Shown: one piece after another, positions 1 to 8,093 of the stretch
Position numbering within the stretch: position 1 is the stretch's first letter
Layout of the letters: every line of letters begins with the position of its first letter
Source: Roseinatronobacter bogoriensis DSM 18756
Lineage (GTDB): Bacteria > Pseudomonadota > Alphaproteobacteria > Rhodobacterales > Rhodobacteraceae
DNA: 64,000 bases
Assembly (NCBI RefSeq): GCF_004366635.1
Contig: NZ_SORN01000007.1
Span: forward strand, 62,001 to 126,000
Reading direction: 5' to 3'
The notes under the pieces: generated by a model
Told to the model about the DNA's origin: nothing
The model's database searches: none
The model's input: only the letters and a program-made list of their open reading frames with translations
Program-made: the position numbers and the translations under genes

Positions 1-373
1 TGATCTCGTCGCGCTGCTCTTGCGGCAATGTCTGCGTCCCGTTCAGCTGAACATTGTGATAATCATCTGAATCCCTGTATTGCTCCAGCACGGCATGAAC
101 CAATGCGCGCAGGCGTCGTTTTGGCGGGGCATCGGGCTGATCTGCGGCGGCGATAGCCTCATCCAGTTCGGTCAGATTGGTGCGCAGGATATCGAAGATC
201 AGCGCATCACGGCCGGGATAGTAGTGATATAGCAAGGCTTTCGATACATCTGCACGCGCCGCGATTTGCGACATTGAGGCCTTGTCCATTCCAACTTCGG
301 CAAAGACAGCGGCGGCACTGCGCAAGATACTGCGTTGCTTCACCTCGAAATCATGTGCACGAGACCGTGCCAT
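1..373 (-). CDS. TetR-family regulator, PaaR-like (partial, 3' end outside window)
   Basis: Only the N-terminal ~124 codons are inside the window, read leftwards from an ATG at 373. The protein opens MARSRAHDFEVKQ. A TetR-type helix-turn-helix follows (about residues 15-60, with MSQIAARADVSKALLYHYY, the usual helix 2-3 and Tyr-rich end), then the start of the helical ligand domain. The start codon lies 1 bp past the paaK stop, so it is the fourth gene of the paaG-paaI-paaK unit. TetR proteins in this position (PaaR) repress phenylacetate degradation and respond to phenylacetyl-CoA. That role is inferred from context, helped by a perfect 12-bp palindrome just upstream of paaG. Confidence 0.8.
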   Translation of the reverse strand, partial: MARSRAHDFEVKQRSILRSAAAVFAEVGMDKASMSQIAARADVSKALLYHYYPGRDALIFDILRTNLTELDEAIAAADQPDAPPKRRLRALVHAVLEQYRDSDDYHNVQLNGTQTLPQEQRDEI

Positions 374-374
374 T

Positions 375-1688
375 TCACCCCTCCTTGGGCCGGTTATCGA
401 CCACACGTCTGGCCTTGCCCTCGGACCTTGGTGCGGCACCGGGTATATGCACCTTTACTTTGGCCGTCACCCCCAGCGTGCTTTTGATATGGTGCGACAA
501 TTCCCGCTCCGAGGCCACCCGCGCGCCCTCTTCCGCCGCGTTCAGTGTTGCCTCGCAATGCACGGTCATATCGTCCATCCGTCCCGTGCGCGTCAGTTCA
601 ATCTGGAAATGCGGGGCAAGCCCAGCGCATTTCAGGATTTGTTCTTCCACTTGTGTGGGGAAAATATTGACGCCGCGCAGGATGATCATGTCATCAGAAC
701 GCCCGGTAATCTTTTCGATCCTGCGCATGGAACGCGCGGTGCCGGGCAGCAAGCGCGTCAGATCGCGCGTGCGGTAGCGGATGATCGGCAACCCTTCCTT
801 GGTCAGCGTGGTAAAGACTAGCTCGCCCATTTCGCCATCGGGCAGCACTTCGCCCGTCTCGGGGTTGATAATCTCGGGGTAGAAATGATCTTCCCACAGA
901 TGCAGCCCGTCCTTCGTCTCGACGCATTCATTGGCGACCCCCGGCCCCATCACCTCGGACAGGCCGTAAATATCGACTGCATGCATATCAAAGGCCTGCT
1001 CAATCTCGCCGCGCATTGCGTTTGTCCACGGTTCTGCGCCGAAAATACCTACGGCGAGCGAGCTTTCACGCGGGTCAATGCCAGCACGCTGGAACCCGTC
1101 AAGGATGGATAACATGTAGGACGGTGTTACCATGATGATGCGCGGCTTGAAATCATGGATCAGCGTGACCTGCCGTTCCGTCATCCCGCCCGAGACCGGC
1201 ACAACCGTGCAGCCCAGCCGCTCTGCCCCGTAATGCGCGCCCAAACCACCCGTAAACAGACCATAGCCATAGGCAATATGCACGATATCGCCTTTGCGCC
1301 CCCCGCTTGCGCGGATCGAGCGCGCGACCAGATCGGCCCATGTATCAATATCGCGCTGCGTATAGCCCACCACAGTAGGTTTCCCCGTGGTGCCCGAGGA
1401 AGCATGCACCCGCACCAACTGTTCGCGCGGGACAGCGAACATGCCGAAAGGATAGGTATCGCGCAGGTCGGTTTTCACCGTGAACGGAAACTTGGAGAGA
1501 TCGGACAGGCTGTGCAAGTCATCCGGGTGGACGCCATGATCGTCGAAGCGCTTGCGATAGAAGGCAGACCCTTCATAAGCGTGGCGCAGCGACCATTTCA
1601 GCCGTTCCAGTTGCAGGGCGCTGATTTCATCGCGTGAGGCCGTCTCAATCGGTTCCAGATCACCGGGTTTCGGGGACAGGTCTTCCAT
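375..1688 (-). CDS. paaK: phenylacetate-CoA ligase
   Basis: 437-residue adenylate-forming enzyme that activates phenylacetate to phenylacetyl-CoA with ATP and CoA in the cytoplasm, the entry step of the aerobic paa pathway. The nucleotide-binding loop SSGTTGKPTVVGY lies near residue 95. The family signature YGLSEVMGPGVANEC is mid-protein and the C-terminal AMP-binding lid domain (RGVNIFPTQVEEQIL) is intact. Length matches the family. A strong GGGAGGAAT ribosome site precedes the ATG at 1688. The gene follows paaI by 3 bp and precedes the TetR gene by 1 bp, so all four are probably co-transcribed from upstream of paaG. Confidence 0.95.
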   Translation of the reverse strand: MEDLSPKPGDLEPIETASRDEISALQLERLKWSLRHAYEGSAFYRKRFDDHGVHPDDLHSLSDLSKFPFTVKTDLRDTYPFGMFAVPREQLVRVHASSGTTGKPTVVGYTQRDIDTWADLVARSIRASGGRKGDIVHIAYGYGLFTGGLGAHYGAERLGCTVVPVSGGMTERQVTLIHDFKPRIIMVTPSYMLSILDGFQRAGIDPRESSLAVGIFGAEPWTNAMRGEIEQAFDMHAVDIYGLSEVMGPGVANECVETKDGLHLWEDHFYPEIINPETGEVLPDGEMGELVFTTLTKEGLPIIRYRTRDLTRLLPGTARSMRRIEKITGRSDDMIILRGVNIFPTQVEEQILKCAGLAPHFQIELTRTGRMDDMTVHCEATLNAAEEGARVASERELSHHIKSTLGVTAKVKVHIPGAAPRSEGKARRVVDNRPKEG

Positions 1689-1691
1689 GGC

Positions 1692-2138
1692 TTATTCCTC
1701 CCTCAGATGCGTGCCCTTGATGACACGCGAATGCCCACGAAATTCAGCGATGACTGTGCCCGCTGCATCCTGTACGCGCACATCATAAATCCCCGACCGC
1801 CCCCTGCGCGAGATTTCGCGCGCCTGCGCGGTCAGTCTTGCGCCCAGTTCAACCGGGTTCAGGTACGTCACCGCACAATGCTGCGCGACAACACGTTGGT
1901 TGTAGGTATTGCAGGCAAAGGCAAAGGCGCTATCAGCCAGCGTAAAGATGTAACCGCCGTGGCACATGCCATGCCCGTTGGTCATCTGGTCGGTGATCAT
2001 CATCGACAGTGTCGCCTCTCCCGGTGCGACATGGTCCAGTGACATGCCCAGATTCCTGCTCGCGCTGTCTTCTTTCCACATCGAATGTGCGCTCGCCTCG
2101 GCCAATGCCTGCGGGGTCATTGTGTCTGGATTGGTCAT
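1692..2138 (-). CDS. paaI: hydroxyphenylacetyl-CoA thioesterase PaaI
   Basis: 148-residue hot-dog-fold thioesterase. PaaI proteins hydrolyse stalled ring-hydroxylated or epoxidised phenylacetyl-CoA intermediates, freeing CoA and limiting toxicity. The active-site segment GMCHGGYIFTLADSAFAFAC, with the conserved HGG and the catalytic Asp, is present at about residues 55-75. Length is normal. The ATG at 2138 overlaps the paaG stop by 4 bp (ATGA), which indicates translational coupling. paaK begins 3 bp downstream. Confidence 0.92.
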   Translation of the reverse strand: MTNPDTMTPQALAEASAHSMWKEDSASRNLGMSLDHVAPGEATLSMMITDQMTNGHGMCHGGYIFTLADSAFAFACNTYNQRVVAQHCAVTYLNPVELGARLTAQAREISRRGRSGIYDVRVQDAAGTVIAEFRGHSRVIKGTHLREE

Positions 2139-2929
2139 TTGCCCTGAAACCTTGGCTGTCGCTTTTCAAGAAACGCGGTGACACCTTCGGCATAATCTTC
2201 CGAAAATCCTGCGCGGCGCTGGAAATCCTGTTCAAGTTCAAGCTGGTCATCCAGACTGTTGACGCTGGCTGCATGGATCGCCTGCTTTGTCAGCCCAAAG
2301 CCAAAGGTCGGCCCCTCGGCCATACGCTGCGCCAAGGCGCGCGCTTCATCCATTAACGCCTCATCGGGCAGCGCTTTCCAGATCAGCCCCCAATCGGCAG
2401 CCTGCTGCGCGGATAGCGGCTCTGCGGTCAGGGCAAGCGCCTTGGCGCGTGCCTCGCCCAATAGCCGCGTCAGCGCCCAGCTTCCGCCCGCATCGGGCAC
2501 CAGCCCCAGCTTGGCAAAGGCCTGAATGAACCGCGCCGATTGTGCGGCCAGCACAATGTCGCAAGCCAGCGCAATATTGGCACCTGCCCCCGCTGCCACG
2601 CCGTTAACTGCAGCAATCACGGGTTTGTCCAAGGCCCGGATAGTGCGGATAAGCGGCGCATAGAAGTCACCAATGGTCTGGCCCAGATCAGGCTTTGGCC
2701 CGCCCTTGCGTGGGTCGCGATCCCCCAGATCCTGCCCCGCACTGAACGCACGCCCAGAACCTGTCAGCAAGACCGCGCGCACGGCGCTGTCCTGCGCTGC
2801 GCGGTCGAGGCCCGCGCGCAGCGCATGGTGCATGTCAGCATTGAAGGAATTCAGCTTTTCAGGGCGGTTCAGGGTCAGCTCCAGAACCCCGCCTTGCAGG
2901 TGTGCGATCACCGTCGCAGGTGATGTCAT
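2135..2929 (-). CDS. paaG: 2-(1,2-epoxy-1,2-dihydrophenyl)acetyl-CoA isomerase PaaG
   Basis: 264-residue enoyl-CoA hydratase/isomerase-fold enzyme that isomerises the ring epoxide to the oxepin in phenylacetate catabolism. The crotonase oxyanion loops are visible (GRAFSAGQDLGDRDP and VAAGAGANIALACD), as is the conserved GLVPDAGGSW segment, whose Asp is typical of PaaG rather than the Glu of hydratases. I chose the ATG at 2929 because GGAGGAG sits 8 bp before it. A longer reading frame to 2986 would run across the palindromic operator. It is the first gene of a coupled unit with paaI, paaK and a TetR gene. Confidence 0.9.
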   Translation of the reverse strand: MTSPATVIAHLQGGVLELTLNRPEKLNSFNADMHHALRAGLDRAAQDSAVRAVLLTGSGRAFSAGQDLGDRDPRKGGPKPDLGQTIGDFYAPLIRTIRALDKPVIAAVNGVAAGAGANIALACDIVLAAQSARFIQAFAKLGLVPDAGGSWALTRLLGEARAKALALTAEPLSAQQAADWGLIWKALPDEALMDEARALAQRMAEGPTFGFGLTKQAIHAASVNSLDDQLELEQDFQRRAGFSEDYAEGVTAFLEKRQPRFQGK

Positions 2930-2972
2930 GACAGTCTCTCCTCCCAGATCGAAAGAGAGACTTGCATAAACC

Positions 2973-2984
2973 GACCGATCGGTC
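2973..2984. promoter_or_regulatory. candidate TetR (PaaR) operator, perfect 12-bp palindrome
   Basis: GACCGATCGGTC is its own reverse complement and lies 44 bp upstream of the paaG start. Palindromes of the ACCGA-TCGGT type are typical of TetR/PaaR operators in proteobacterial phenylacetate clusters, and the cluster itself encodes a TetR protein. Function is inferred. Confidence 0.6.
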
Positions 2985-3009
2985 AATTCTGTTTATCGCA
3001 CAGATGCCC

Positions 3010-3046
3010 CCAAAATCCCACCCTGCGCAGGCAGCCGCAGGGTGGG
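3010..3046 (-). terminator. rho-independent terminator of hpd
   Basis: An 11-bp perfect inverted repeat (CCCACCCTGCG at 3017-3027, complement at 3036-3046, 8-nt loop) lies 27 bp past the hpd stop. Read on the minus strand it is followed by ATTTT, so it would end hpd transcription before the paa unit. Confidence 0.7.
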
Positions 3047-3072
3047 CGGGCGGGGCGGCCTGCCTGCGCAGA

Positions 3073-4164
3073 TCAACCCGCTTTCAAAACCCCGCGCGCG
3101 ATCTGGTCTGCCTCGATCGATTCAAACAGCGCCTTGAAATTCCCCTCGCCAAAGCCATCGTCACCCTTGCGCTGGATGAATTCAAAGAAGATCGGCCCCA
3201 CCATGGTTTTCGAGAAAATCTGCAACAGAATTTTCGTCTCTGCGCCGTCGACAACACCTTCACCATCAATCAATATGCCATGCTTGGACATCTTTTCGAC
3301 AGGTTCACTATGGCCTGCCACACGCTCATGGCTCATGTCGTAATAGGTCATCGGGGGCTTGGGCATGAATTTGATTCCACGCTCGGCGATTGCATCGGTC
3401 GCCGCATAAATATCTTCGGTGCCCACAGCGATATGCTGAATCCCCTCGCCCTTGTAGCGCTTGAGATATTCGACAATCTGCCCGGTTTCGCCACGATCTT
3501 CGTTGATCGGAATCCTGATCCGCCCACAAGGAGAGGTCAGCGCGCGACTGAACAGACCCGTGAATTTGCCTGCGATGTCAAAGAAGCGAATCTCGCGGAA
3601 ATTAAACAGACGACTGTAGAACTCGAACCAGGTGTCCATATTCCCTTTGAACACATTATGCGTCAGGTGATCCAGGTAATAGAACCCGACCCCTTGCGGT
3701 TTGGGGGCGCATAGCCAGTCAAATTCTTTGTAGGGATGCGCATCGCCGTAATCTTCGATGAAATAGATCAACGAACCACCAATGCCGATGATTGCAGGGA
3801 CATCCAGCGCCTTGCCGGCCCCGGTATATGGCTTGGCCCCAAGCGCAACCGCATGATCGAAAGCGTGCTGCGCATCCACCACGCGCCAACCCATGGACGC
3901 GGCACATGGCCCATGCTCGGACGCAAATTCCATCGCGTGGCTGCCTGTGTCATTGTTCAGCACATAGGTAATGTCGCCCTGCTGCCAAAGCTCGATATCC
4001 TGACGCCTATGGCGGGCCGTGCGGGTATAGCCCATTGCACGGAACTGCGCGCGCAGGGTTTCGGGGTCTGGATGCGCGAATTCGACAAACTCAAACCCAT
4101 CTGTACCGGCAGGGTTTTCTTTACTGATGCTGGCGCGGGGGGCGGCGTGCGGGAATGGGCCCAT
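3073..4164 (-). CDS. hpd: 4-hydroxyphenylpyruvate dioxygenase
   Basis: 363-residue Fe(II) dioxygenase converting 4-hydroxyphenylpyruvate to homogentisate in tyrosine breakdown. It has two vicinal-oxygen-chelate halves. The C-terminal half carries the metal ligands: the first His in YLDHLTHNV, the second in IQHIAVGTEDIY, and the Glu in FFEFIQRKGDDGFGEGNF. The ATG at 4164 follows GAGGAGGT with good spacing. A further 89 in-frame upstream codons would overlap the divergent Lrp gene and do not resemble the family, so I excluded them. A strong terminator lies downstream. The divergent Lrp-type regulator probably controls this gene. Confidence 0.95.
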   Translation of the reverse strand: MGPFPHAAPRASISKENPAGTDGFEFVEFAHPDPETLRAQFRAMGYTRTARHRRQDIELWQQGDITYVLNNDTGSHAMEFASEHGPCAASMGWRVVDAQHAFDHAVALGAKPYTGAGKALDVPAIIGIGGSLIYFIEDYGDAHPYKEFDWLCAPKPQGVGFYYLDHLTHNVFKGNMDTWFEFYSRLFNFREIRFFDIAGKFTGLFSRALTSPCGRIRIPINEDRGETGQIVEYLKRYKGEGIQHIAVGTEDIYAATDAIAERGIKFMPKPPMTYYDMSHERVAGHSEPVEKMSKHGILIDGEGVVDGAETKILLQIFSKTMVGPIFFEFIQRKGDDGFGEGNFKALFESIEADQIARGVLKAG

Positions 4165-4298
4165 GATGACCTCCTCTATGATGACTCTTTGCCGCATATT
4201 ATCCCGGCTCAAATGCGCATTCTGCGCAAAGTTGTGTCTGAACACCAAAGTTATGCTATATTTTGACGAAATCCGACAAATATACGCGGAGAATACGC

Positions 4299-4754
4299 AT
4301 GATAGACAATAAAGACCGGGAAATCCTTGCAGCATTGCAGGAAAACGCCATGATGACCTCTGAGGTGCTGGGCACGCGCGTGCACCTTTCGCCCAGCCAG
4401 GCAGCACGCAGACGCCAAAAGCTGGAAGCACAGGGCACGATTACCAGCTACCGGGCCCGACTGGACCCTGCCCAGATCGGCCTTGGGGTGCAGGCCTTTG
4501 TTCAGGTTCAGATGGGCACGCATACACCCGACGGCGCCAGAAGCTTCAAGCACTTGCTTGGCGCAATACCGCAGATCGTCAACGCTTGGACCCTGACAGG
4601 AGAGGCCGATTATCTGCTGCGAGTGTGGTGCGCGGACCTGTCAGCACTGAACACGCTGATCCACGACCAGCTTTTGCCACACCCTGCCGTGGCGCGCGTG
4701 CAAAGCCAGATCGTCATGGAGCAATTGAAACAAGCCGCAGCCCTGCCCGTCTGA
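4299..4754 (+). CDS. Lrp/AsnC-family transcriptional regulator
   Basis: 151-residue regulator with an N-terminal winged helix-turn-helix (MIDNKDREILAALQENA, then VHLSPSQAARRRQKLEAQG, about residues 1-50) and a C-terminal RAM/ligand domain (GVQAFVQVQMGTH to the end). Lrp-type proteins bind amino or keto acids as octamers and commonly control the neighbouring gene. This one is divergent from hpd with 134 bp between the starts, so local control of tyrosine breakdown is the likely role. The start at 4299 is preceded by GGAGA. Longer in-frame starts lack family similarity. Confidence 0.9.
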   Translation: MIDNKDREILAALQENAMMTSEVLGTRVHLSPSQAARRRQKLEAQGTITSYRARLDPAQIGLGVQAFVQVQMGTHTPDGARSFKHLLGAIPQIVNAWTLTGEADYLLRVWCADLSALNTLIHDQLLPHPAVARVQSQIVMEQLKQAAALPV

Positions 4755-4824
4755 TTGGCCCCGTAGGGCTGGACATTCGTCCCCCAAAATGGCCAAACAG
4801 GGCAGTCAATTTATGAGGGGCCGC

Positions 4825-5853
4825 ATGGATAATTCAGCCTTGGCAGAGGGGGTGCTGTCCGGCAACCGCCGCGCATTGGCCCGCGCGATCACGCTGGTCG
4901 AAAGCACCCGAGGCGAACATCGCACACAGGCAGGCGACCTGCTGGAACGGCTGGCAGGGTCCGGGCGCGAAGCGATCCGAATCGGCCTGTCAGGTACGCC
5001 CGGCGTCGGCAAATCCACTTTTATCGAAAGCTTTGGGCTGATGTTGGCCGAACAGGGGCTGCGTGTGGCCGTTCTGGCAGTTGACCCTTCGAGCGCGCGA
5101 ACCGGTGGGTCAATTCTTGGCGACAAGACCCGTATGGAGCACCTCTCGCGCCACCCGAAAGCCTTTATCCGCCCCAGCCCCAGCCAGACACATCTGGGCG
5201 GTGTCGCACGCCGGACGCGCGAAGCCGTCGCCCTGTGCGAAGCGGCAGGCTTTGATGTCGTGTTGATCGAAACAGTGGGTGTCGGCCAATCCGAAACTGT
5301 TGTTGCGGAACTGTCAGATGTCTTTCTGTTGTTGCTGGCACCGGCGGGTGGCGACGAGTTGCAGGGCGTCAAGCGCGGTATCATGGAAGTCGCCGATATC
5401 ATCATCGTCAACAAAGCCGATGGCGACCTGAAAGCGACAGCGACCAGAACCTGCGCAGATTATGCGGGTGCGCTGCGGCTGTTGCGCCGCCGCCCACAAG
5501 ACCCTGACGGCTTTCCCAAGGCGATGACAGTGTCTGCGCTGGAACAATCCGGTCTAGACAAGGCATGGTCGGATATCAGCGATCTTGTCACATGGCGCCG
5601 CGAAACAAGCCATTGGCAAGGGCGGCGCGCAGCGCAGGCCCGGCATTGGTTCCATGAGGAAATCCGCCAGACCTTGCTGGCGCGGTTGGAAACCCCCTCG
5701 GCCCAAAAGCTGACCAGCCACAAGTTACGCGAAGTTGAAACCGGGCAAACCACACCAACAAAAGCCGCCGCCTCGTTGGTTTCGACGCTATGGCCTGAAA
5801 TGTCGCCCGAAACCCCAACGGAATCGCTTGACCTTGCGCAAGATACCCCCTAA
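4825..5853 (+). CDS. meaB: methylmalonyl-CoA mutase-associated GTPase MeaB
   Basis: 342-residue G3E-type P-loop GTPase that protects and reloads B12-dependent acyl-CoA mutases. The Walker A loop is GTPGVGKS (residues 57-64). The switch region follows with AVDPSSARTGGSILGDKTRM, then the metal-binding ETVGVGQSE and the guanine-specificity motif NKADGD. All are diagnostic for the MeaB/ArgK family and in the expected order. The ATG at 4825 follows GAGGGG; an earlier ATG at 4813 and one at 4789 are possible but less well served. The mutase itself is not in this window. Confidence 0.93.
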   Translation: MDNSALAEGVLSGNRRALARAITLVESTRGEHRTQAGDLLERLAGSGREAIRIGLSGTPGVGKSTFIESFGLMLAEQGLRVAVLAVDPSSARTGGSILGDKTRMEHLSRHPKAFIRPSPSQTHLGGVARRTREAVALCEAAGFDVVLIETVGVGQSETVVAELSDVFLLLLAPAGGDELQGVKRGIMEVADIIIVNKADGDLKATATRTCADYAGALRLLRRRPQDPDGFPKAMTVSALEQSGLDKAWSDISDLVTWRRETSHWQGRRAAQARHWFHEEIRQTLLARLETPSAQKLTSHKLREVETGQTTPTKAAASLVSTLWPEMSPETPTESLDLAQDTP

Positions 5854-5955
5854 TAGCGCGTGACGAGTTTCGAGGCGCTGCGTTGCAGTGCCCTTTTGCT
5901 TTGTGGCCCCCGGGATGAATTGTTTCGGATGCCCTTTCAAGACGAGGATAAACCC

Positions 5956-6243
5956 ATGTCGCGCCGTTGCGAACTGACCGGAAAAGGCCCGATGACGGGC
6001 AACAATGTAAGCCACGCGAATAACAAGACGCGTCGCCGCTTCCTGCCCAACCTTCAAGACGTGTCACTGCAGTCCGAAGCACTGGGCCGCAGCTTCAAGC
6101 TGCGGGTATCATCGGCTGCGCTGCGCTCGGTTGACCATCGTGGTGGTCTGGACGCGTATCTCGCACGCGCCAAGGATGAAGAGCTTTCGGCAAACGCGCT
6201 GAAGATCAAGCGCGAATTGGGCAAGGCAGCGCAAGCTGTCTGA
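5956..6243 (+). CDS. rpmB: 50S ribosomal protein L28
   Basis: 95-residue ribosomal protein. The N-terminal MSRRCELTGKGPMTGNNVSH and the following NNKTRRRFLPNLQ are the standard L28 signature, and the C-terminal lysine/leucine-rich extension is the alphaproteobacterial form. The start at 5956 has GACGAGGA about 9 bp upstream. A clear hairpin terminator follows about 24 bp after the stop, so the gene is probably monocistronic. Confidence 0.97.
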   Translation: MSRRCELTGKGPMTGNNVSHANNKTRRRFLPNLQDVSLQSEALGRSFKLRVSSAALRSVDHRGGLDAYLARAKDEELSANALKIKRELGKAAQAV

Positions 6244-6266
6244 ACTGTTAGCCTGAAAAGAACACA

Positions 6267-6293
6267 AGCTCCCGCGCAGACGGGGGCTTTTTC
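6267..6293 (+). terminator. rho-independent terminator of rpmB
   Basis: GC-rich stem (GCTCCCG at 6268-6274 against CGGGGGC at 6281-6287, one G-T pair, 6-nt loop) followed by TTTTTC. It lies about 24 bp past the rpmB stop. Confidence 0.8.
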
Positions 6294-6485
6294 GTTCATG
6301 CCCCTGCCAGACGATGTTTCGGTGCTTCTTTCCTTGTCGAGGGGCCATACGCTAGCGCTTACAAAATCAGAAGCGACATGACTGTGCGCATCCGCAGTTG
6401 GCAGGCTAAAAAATGAATATAAACAGGCGGTAAGGCAAGAGCGTGCGCTTGCGCGAGAGTTTTCGAAGCGTTATCGTGACAATGT

Positions 6486-6562
6486 GGTCCCGTAGCTCAA
6501 CTGGATAGAGCACCTGACTTCTAATCAGGATGTTGGGGGTTCGAGTCCTCCCGGGATCGCCA
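6486..6562 (+). tRNA. tRNA-Arg (anticodon TCT)
   Basis: 77-nt cloverleaf. The acceptor stem GGTCCCG (6486-6492) pairs with CGGGATC (6552-6558), with discriminator G and encoded CCA to 6562. The anticodon arm is CTGA-CTTCTAA-TCAG, giving TCT (reads AGA). The T arm is GGGGG-TTCGAGT-CCTCC. All stems close. The last 15 nt are repeated at 16266-16280, so the 3' end is the attachment site of the adjacent integrated element, and the tRNA stays complete after integration. Confidence 0.97.
6548..6562 (+). repeat. attachment site core (left copy, in tRNA-Arg 3' end)
   Basis: CTCCCGGGATCGCCA, identical to 16266-16280 in direct orientation. It covers the T-stem 3' strand, acceptor 3' strand and CCA of the tRNA, a standard target for tyrosine integrases. 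The integrase gene ends 25 bp away. Confidence 0.9.
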
Positions 6563-6586
6563 AGCCTTTTTCATGTCTTTGAAAAG

Positions 6587-7711
6587 TCATAGCTTTTCGC
6601 CCTTTTGTTGGAACTTTTCGCCAAAGTTGGAACTTTTGCCCGCTTCCGATGCGCCGGTCAGGGTTCGTTTGCGGTCAAATTTCTTCGCATACAGGGCGAT
6701 CATGCTGTCTGACTCGTGCCCAGTCCACGCCTTCACCTGATAGGGGGTCGCGCCCGCCTCGATCAGCAATTCAGTGCGACGCTTGCGCAGGCCATGAGCC
6801 GCCTTGCCCTCTAACCCGGCCTCTCTGGCCTTCTTGGAAAACCACTGCGACGCGGCCTTGACGGATCGCACAGTGCCATGCGCCGTCACCATGAAGGTGA
6901 TGTGGCGCTCCGGGCGGCTGCGGATCGCGTGCGCCAAGTGGTCGAGATCGTCGCCAAGCTGCGCACCAAGGGGCGATGCGTGCCGCGCCATGGGCACGTA
7001 GGCGTCGCCGCCTGTTTTGCCCTGGCGAAATGTCAGAATGCCGTCGCGGCCTATATTGCCCTCGCCAAGCCTGATCGCGTCTGAAATGCGCGCGCCGGTC
7101 CAATAGATCAGCTCGAAGGCAAGTCGCGGGGCGCTGTCGATCGGCCAATGCTTGCGGAACTTGTCAACGTCGCCTTGCGTCCAGCTCGCATGACCGTCTG
7201 TCGCTTGGGTCTTTGACTTTGCCACCGCCGCCGCCGGATTGGCTGGTAAGCTGAACGACTCTGTGGCGTGCGCCATCAGCGCGCGCCAGACTTTCAGCCG
7301 GTTGTTGCGCGGATGCGGATCAAGCCCTTTCAGGTCTGCGCGGATATGCTCGGGCCTCAACGTGCGCAGCTCCGCCTGCCCATAGCTCTCTGCGATGCGG
7401 TCCAGCTCGGGCCTGCGCCGCGCTCGTGTCCCGTCGCTGAGTGCCGTCCAGTTGCCGCTGCGCAGATAGTCGCGGATCGCCTCATTGATCGATCCTTTCG
7501 GGGCTGGCAAGCGCAGGTCGATTCCGTCAAGGTCCATGAAGCTGGCCAGAGCCTTGGCATATGCTGCCAGGAACTTGGGATGATCTGTCGGCGCGTCTGG
7601 CATGGCCACGCGCTTTGATCCCTTCGGCCCCATGTAGAACCGGGGATTTCCACTCGGGAAGGTGCCAGACTGGTTCAGATACTTCAGAGCTGTGGAAATA
7701 CGGCGTCGCAT
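6587..7711 (-). CDS. tyrosine-type site-specific integrase
   Basis: 374-residue tyrosine recombinase that would integrate and excise the island at tRNA-Arg. The catalytic set is complete: R208 (TGARISD), K232 (GKTGG), H306 and R309 (HGLRK), H332 (WTGHES) and the nucleophile Y341 (ALYAKKFD). A SAM-like N-terminal core-binding domain covers about residues 70-160. The start at 7711 overlaps the AlpA-like gene by 28 bp. The last ~15 residues (SNFGEKFQQKGEKL) are encoded by the repeated arm-site DNA near the left end. The gene ends 25 bp from the tRNA, the usual orientation for an attL-proximal integrase. Confidence 0.95.
   Translation of the reverse strand: MRRRISTALKYLNQSGTFPSGNPRFYMGPKGSKRVAMPDAPTDHPKFLAAYAKALASFMDLDGIDLRLPAPKGSINEAIRDYLRSGNWTALSDGTRARRRPELDRIAESYGQAELRTLRPEHIRADLKGLDPHPRNNRLKVWRALMAHATESFSLPANPAAAVAKSKTQATDGHASWTQGDVDKFRKHWPIDSAPRLAFELIYWTGARISDAIRLGEGNIGRDGILTFRQGKTGGDAYVPMARHASPLGAQLGDDLDHLAHAIRSRPERHITFMVTAHGTVRSVKAASQWFSKKAREAGLEGKAAHGLRKRRTELLIEAGATPYQVKAWTGHESDSMIALYAKKFDRKRTLTGASEAGKSSNFGEKFQQKGEKL
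6607..6641. repeat. candidate integrase arm-type sites (left end)
   Basis: Two direct copies, GTTGGAACTTTTCGCC at 6607-6622 and GTTGGAACTTTTGCCC at 6626-6641, 19 bp apart. A near-identical copy (GTTGGAACTTGTCGCC) lies at 16216-16231 inside the other end. Repeats placed just inside both att cores are the expected arrangement of integrase arm-binding sites. Function is inferred. Confidence 0.65.
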
Positions 7712-7929
7712 GACGCAAGCCCTCCCTCTGCGCCGTCCGGGTCGCAATCGTGCATCACCAGATCGATCTGCGCCCGCGACCATAGCTTGACGCCCGCCCG
7801 CGTGATCGGTGCAGGCATGATGCCCTCGCGCACCAGCTCGTCAAACTTGGTCGTAGATACGTCCAGATATTGCGCTGCGCGCGCGCGGCGCAGGTATCCG
7901 GGCCAGTCTGGTAGCGTTGCCTTGCTCAT
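7684..7929 (-). CDS. AlpA-like helix-turn-helix / excisionase-type protein
   Basis: 81-residue small DNA-binding protein. Residues 13-55 (LRRARAAQYLDVSTTKFDEL, then VREGIMPAPITRAGVKLWSR) match the MerR/AlpA winged-helix fold used by phage excisionases and by satellite AlpA activators. Its ATG overlaps the stop of the 55-residue gene upstream by 4 bp, and its 3' end overlaps the integrase by 28 bp, so the three are translationally linked. A role in excision, or in activating the integrase, is inferred from fold and position. Confidence 0.75.
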   Translation of the reverse strand: MSKATLPDWPGYLRRARAAQYLDVSTTKFDELVREGIMPAPITRAGVKLWSRAQIDLVMHDCDPDGAEGGLASCDAVFPQL

Positions 7930-8093
7930 GCCTTGCCCGCCTTCGCCAGTGCCTTCTGCACGTCCTCGCGCTCGAAGGCGTAGGGTTTACCCTCGATCGC
8001 GCTCAGGCCGTATCGCTTGCACCAGCGCCAGAAGCGCGGGGGCATGTTCCGCCCAAAGCCCAGATCAGCGGAAAGGTCGCCTGCATAGATCAT
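7926..8093 (-). CDS. small putative DNA-binding protein (55 aa)
   Basis: MIYAGDLSADLGFGRNMPPR followed by FWRWCKRYGLSAIEGKPYAF and a short helical tail (EREDVQKALAKAGKA). I do not recognise the family, but the arrangement of helices with a wing-like basic turn resembles very small phage-type HTH proteins. Both ends overlap neighbours by ATGA (stop of the 238-residue gene at 8090-8092, start of the AlpA-like gene at 7929), which strongly supports that it is translated. Confidence 0.65.
   Translation of the reverse strand: MIYAGDLSADLGFGRNMPPRFWRWCKRYGLSAIEGKPYAFEREDVQKALAKAGKA

Noticed and set aside
2962..3714. 250-codon plus-strand frame antisense to hpd
   Set aside because: hpd is unambiguous on the other strand and the frame has no family resemblance.
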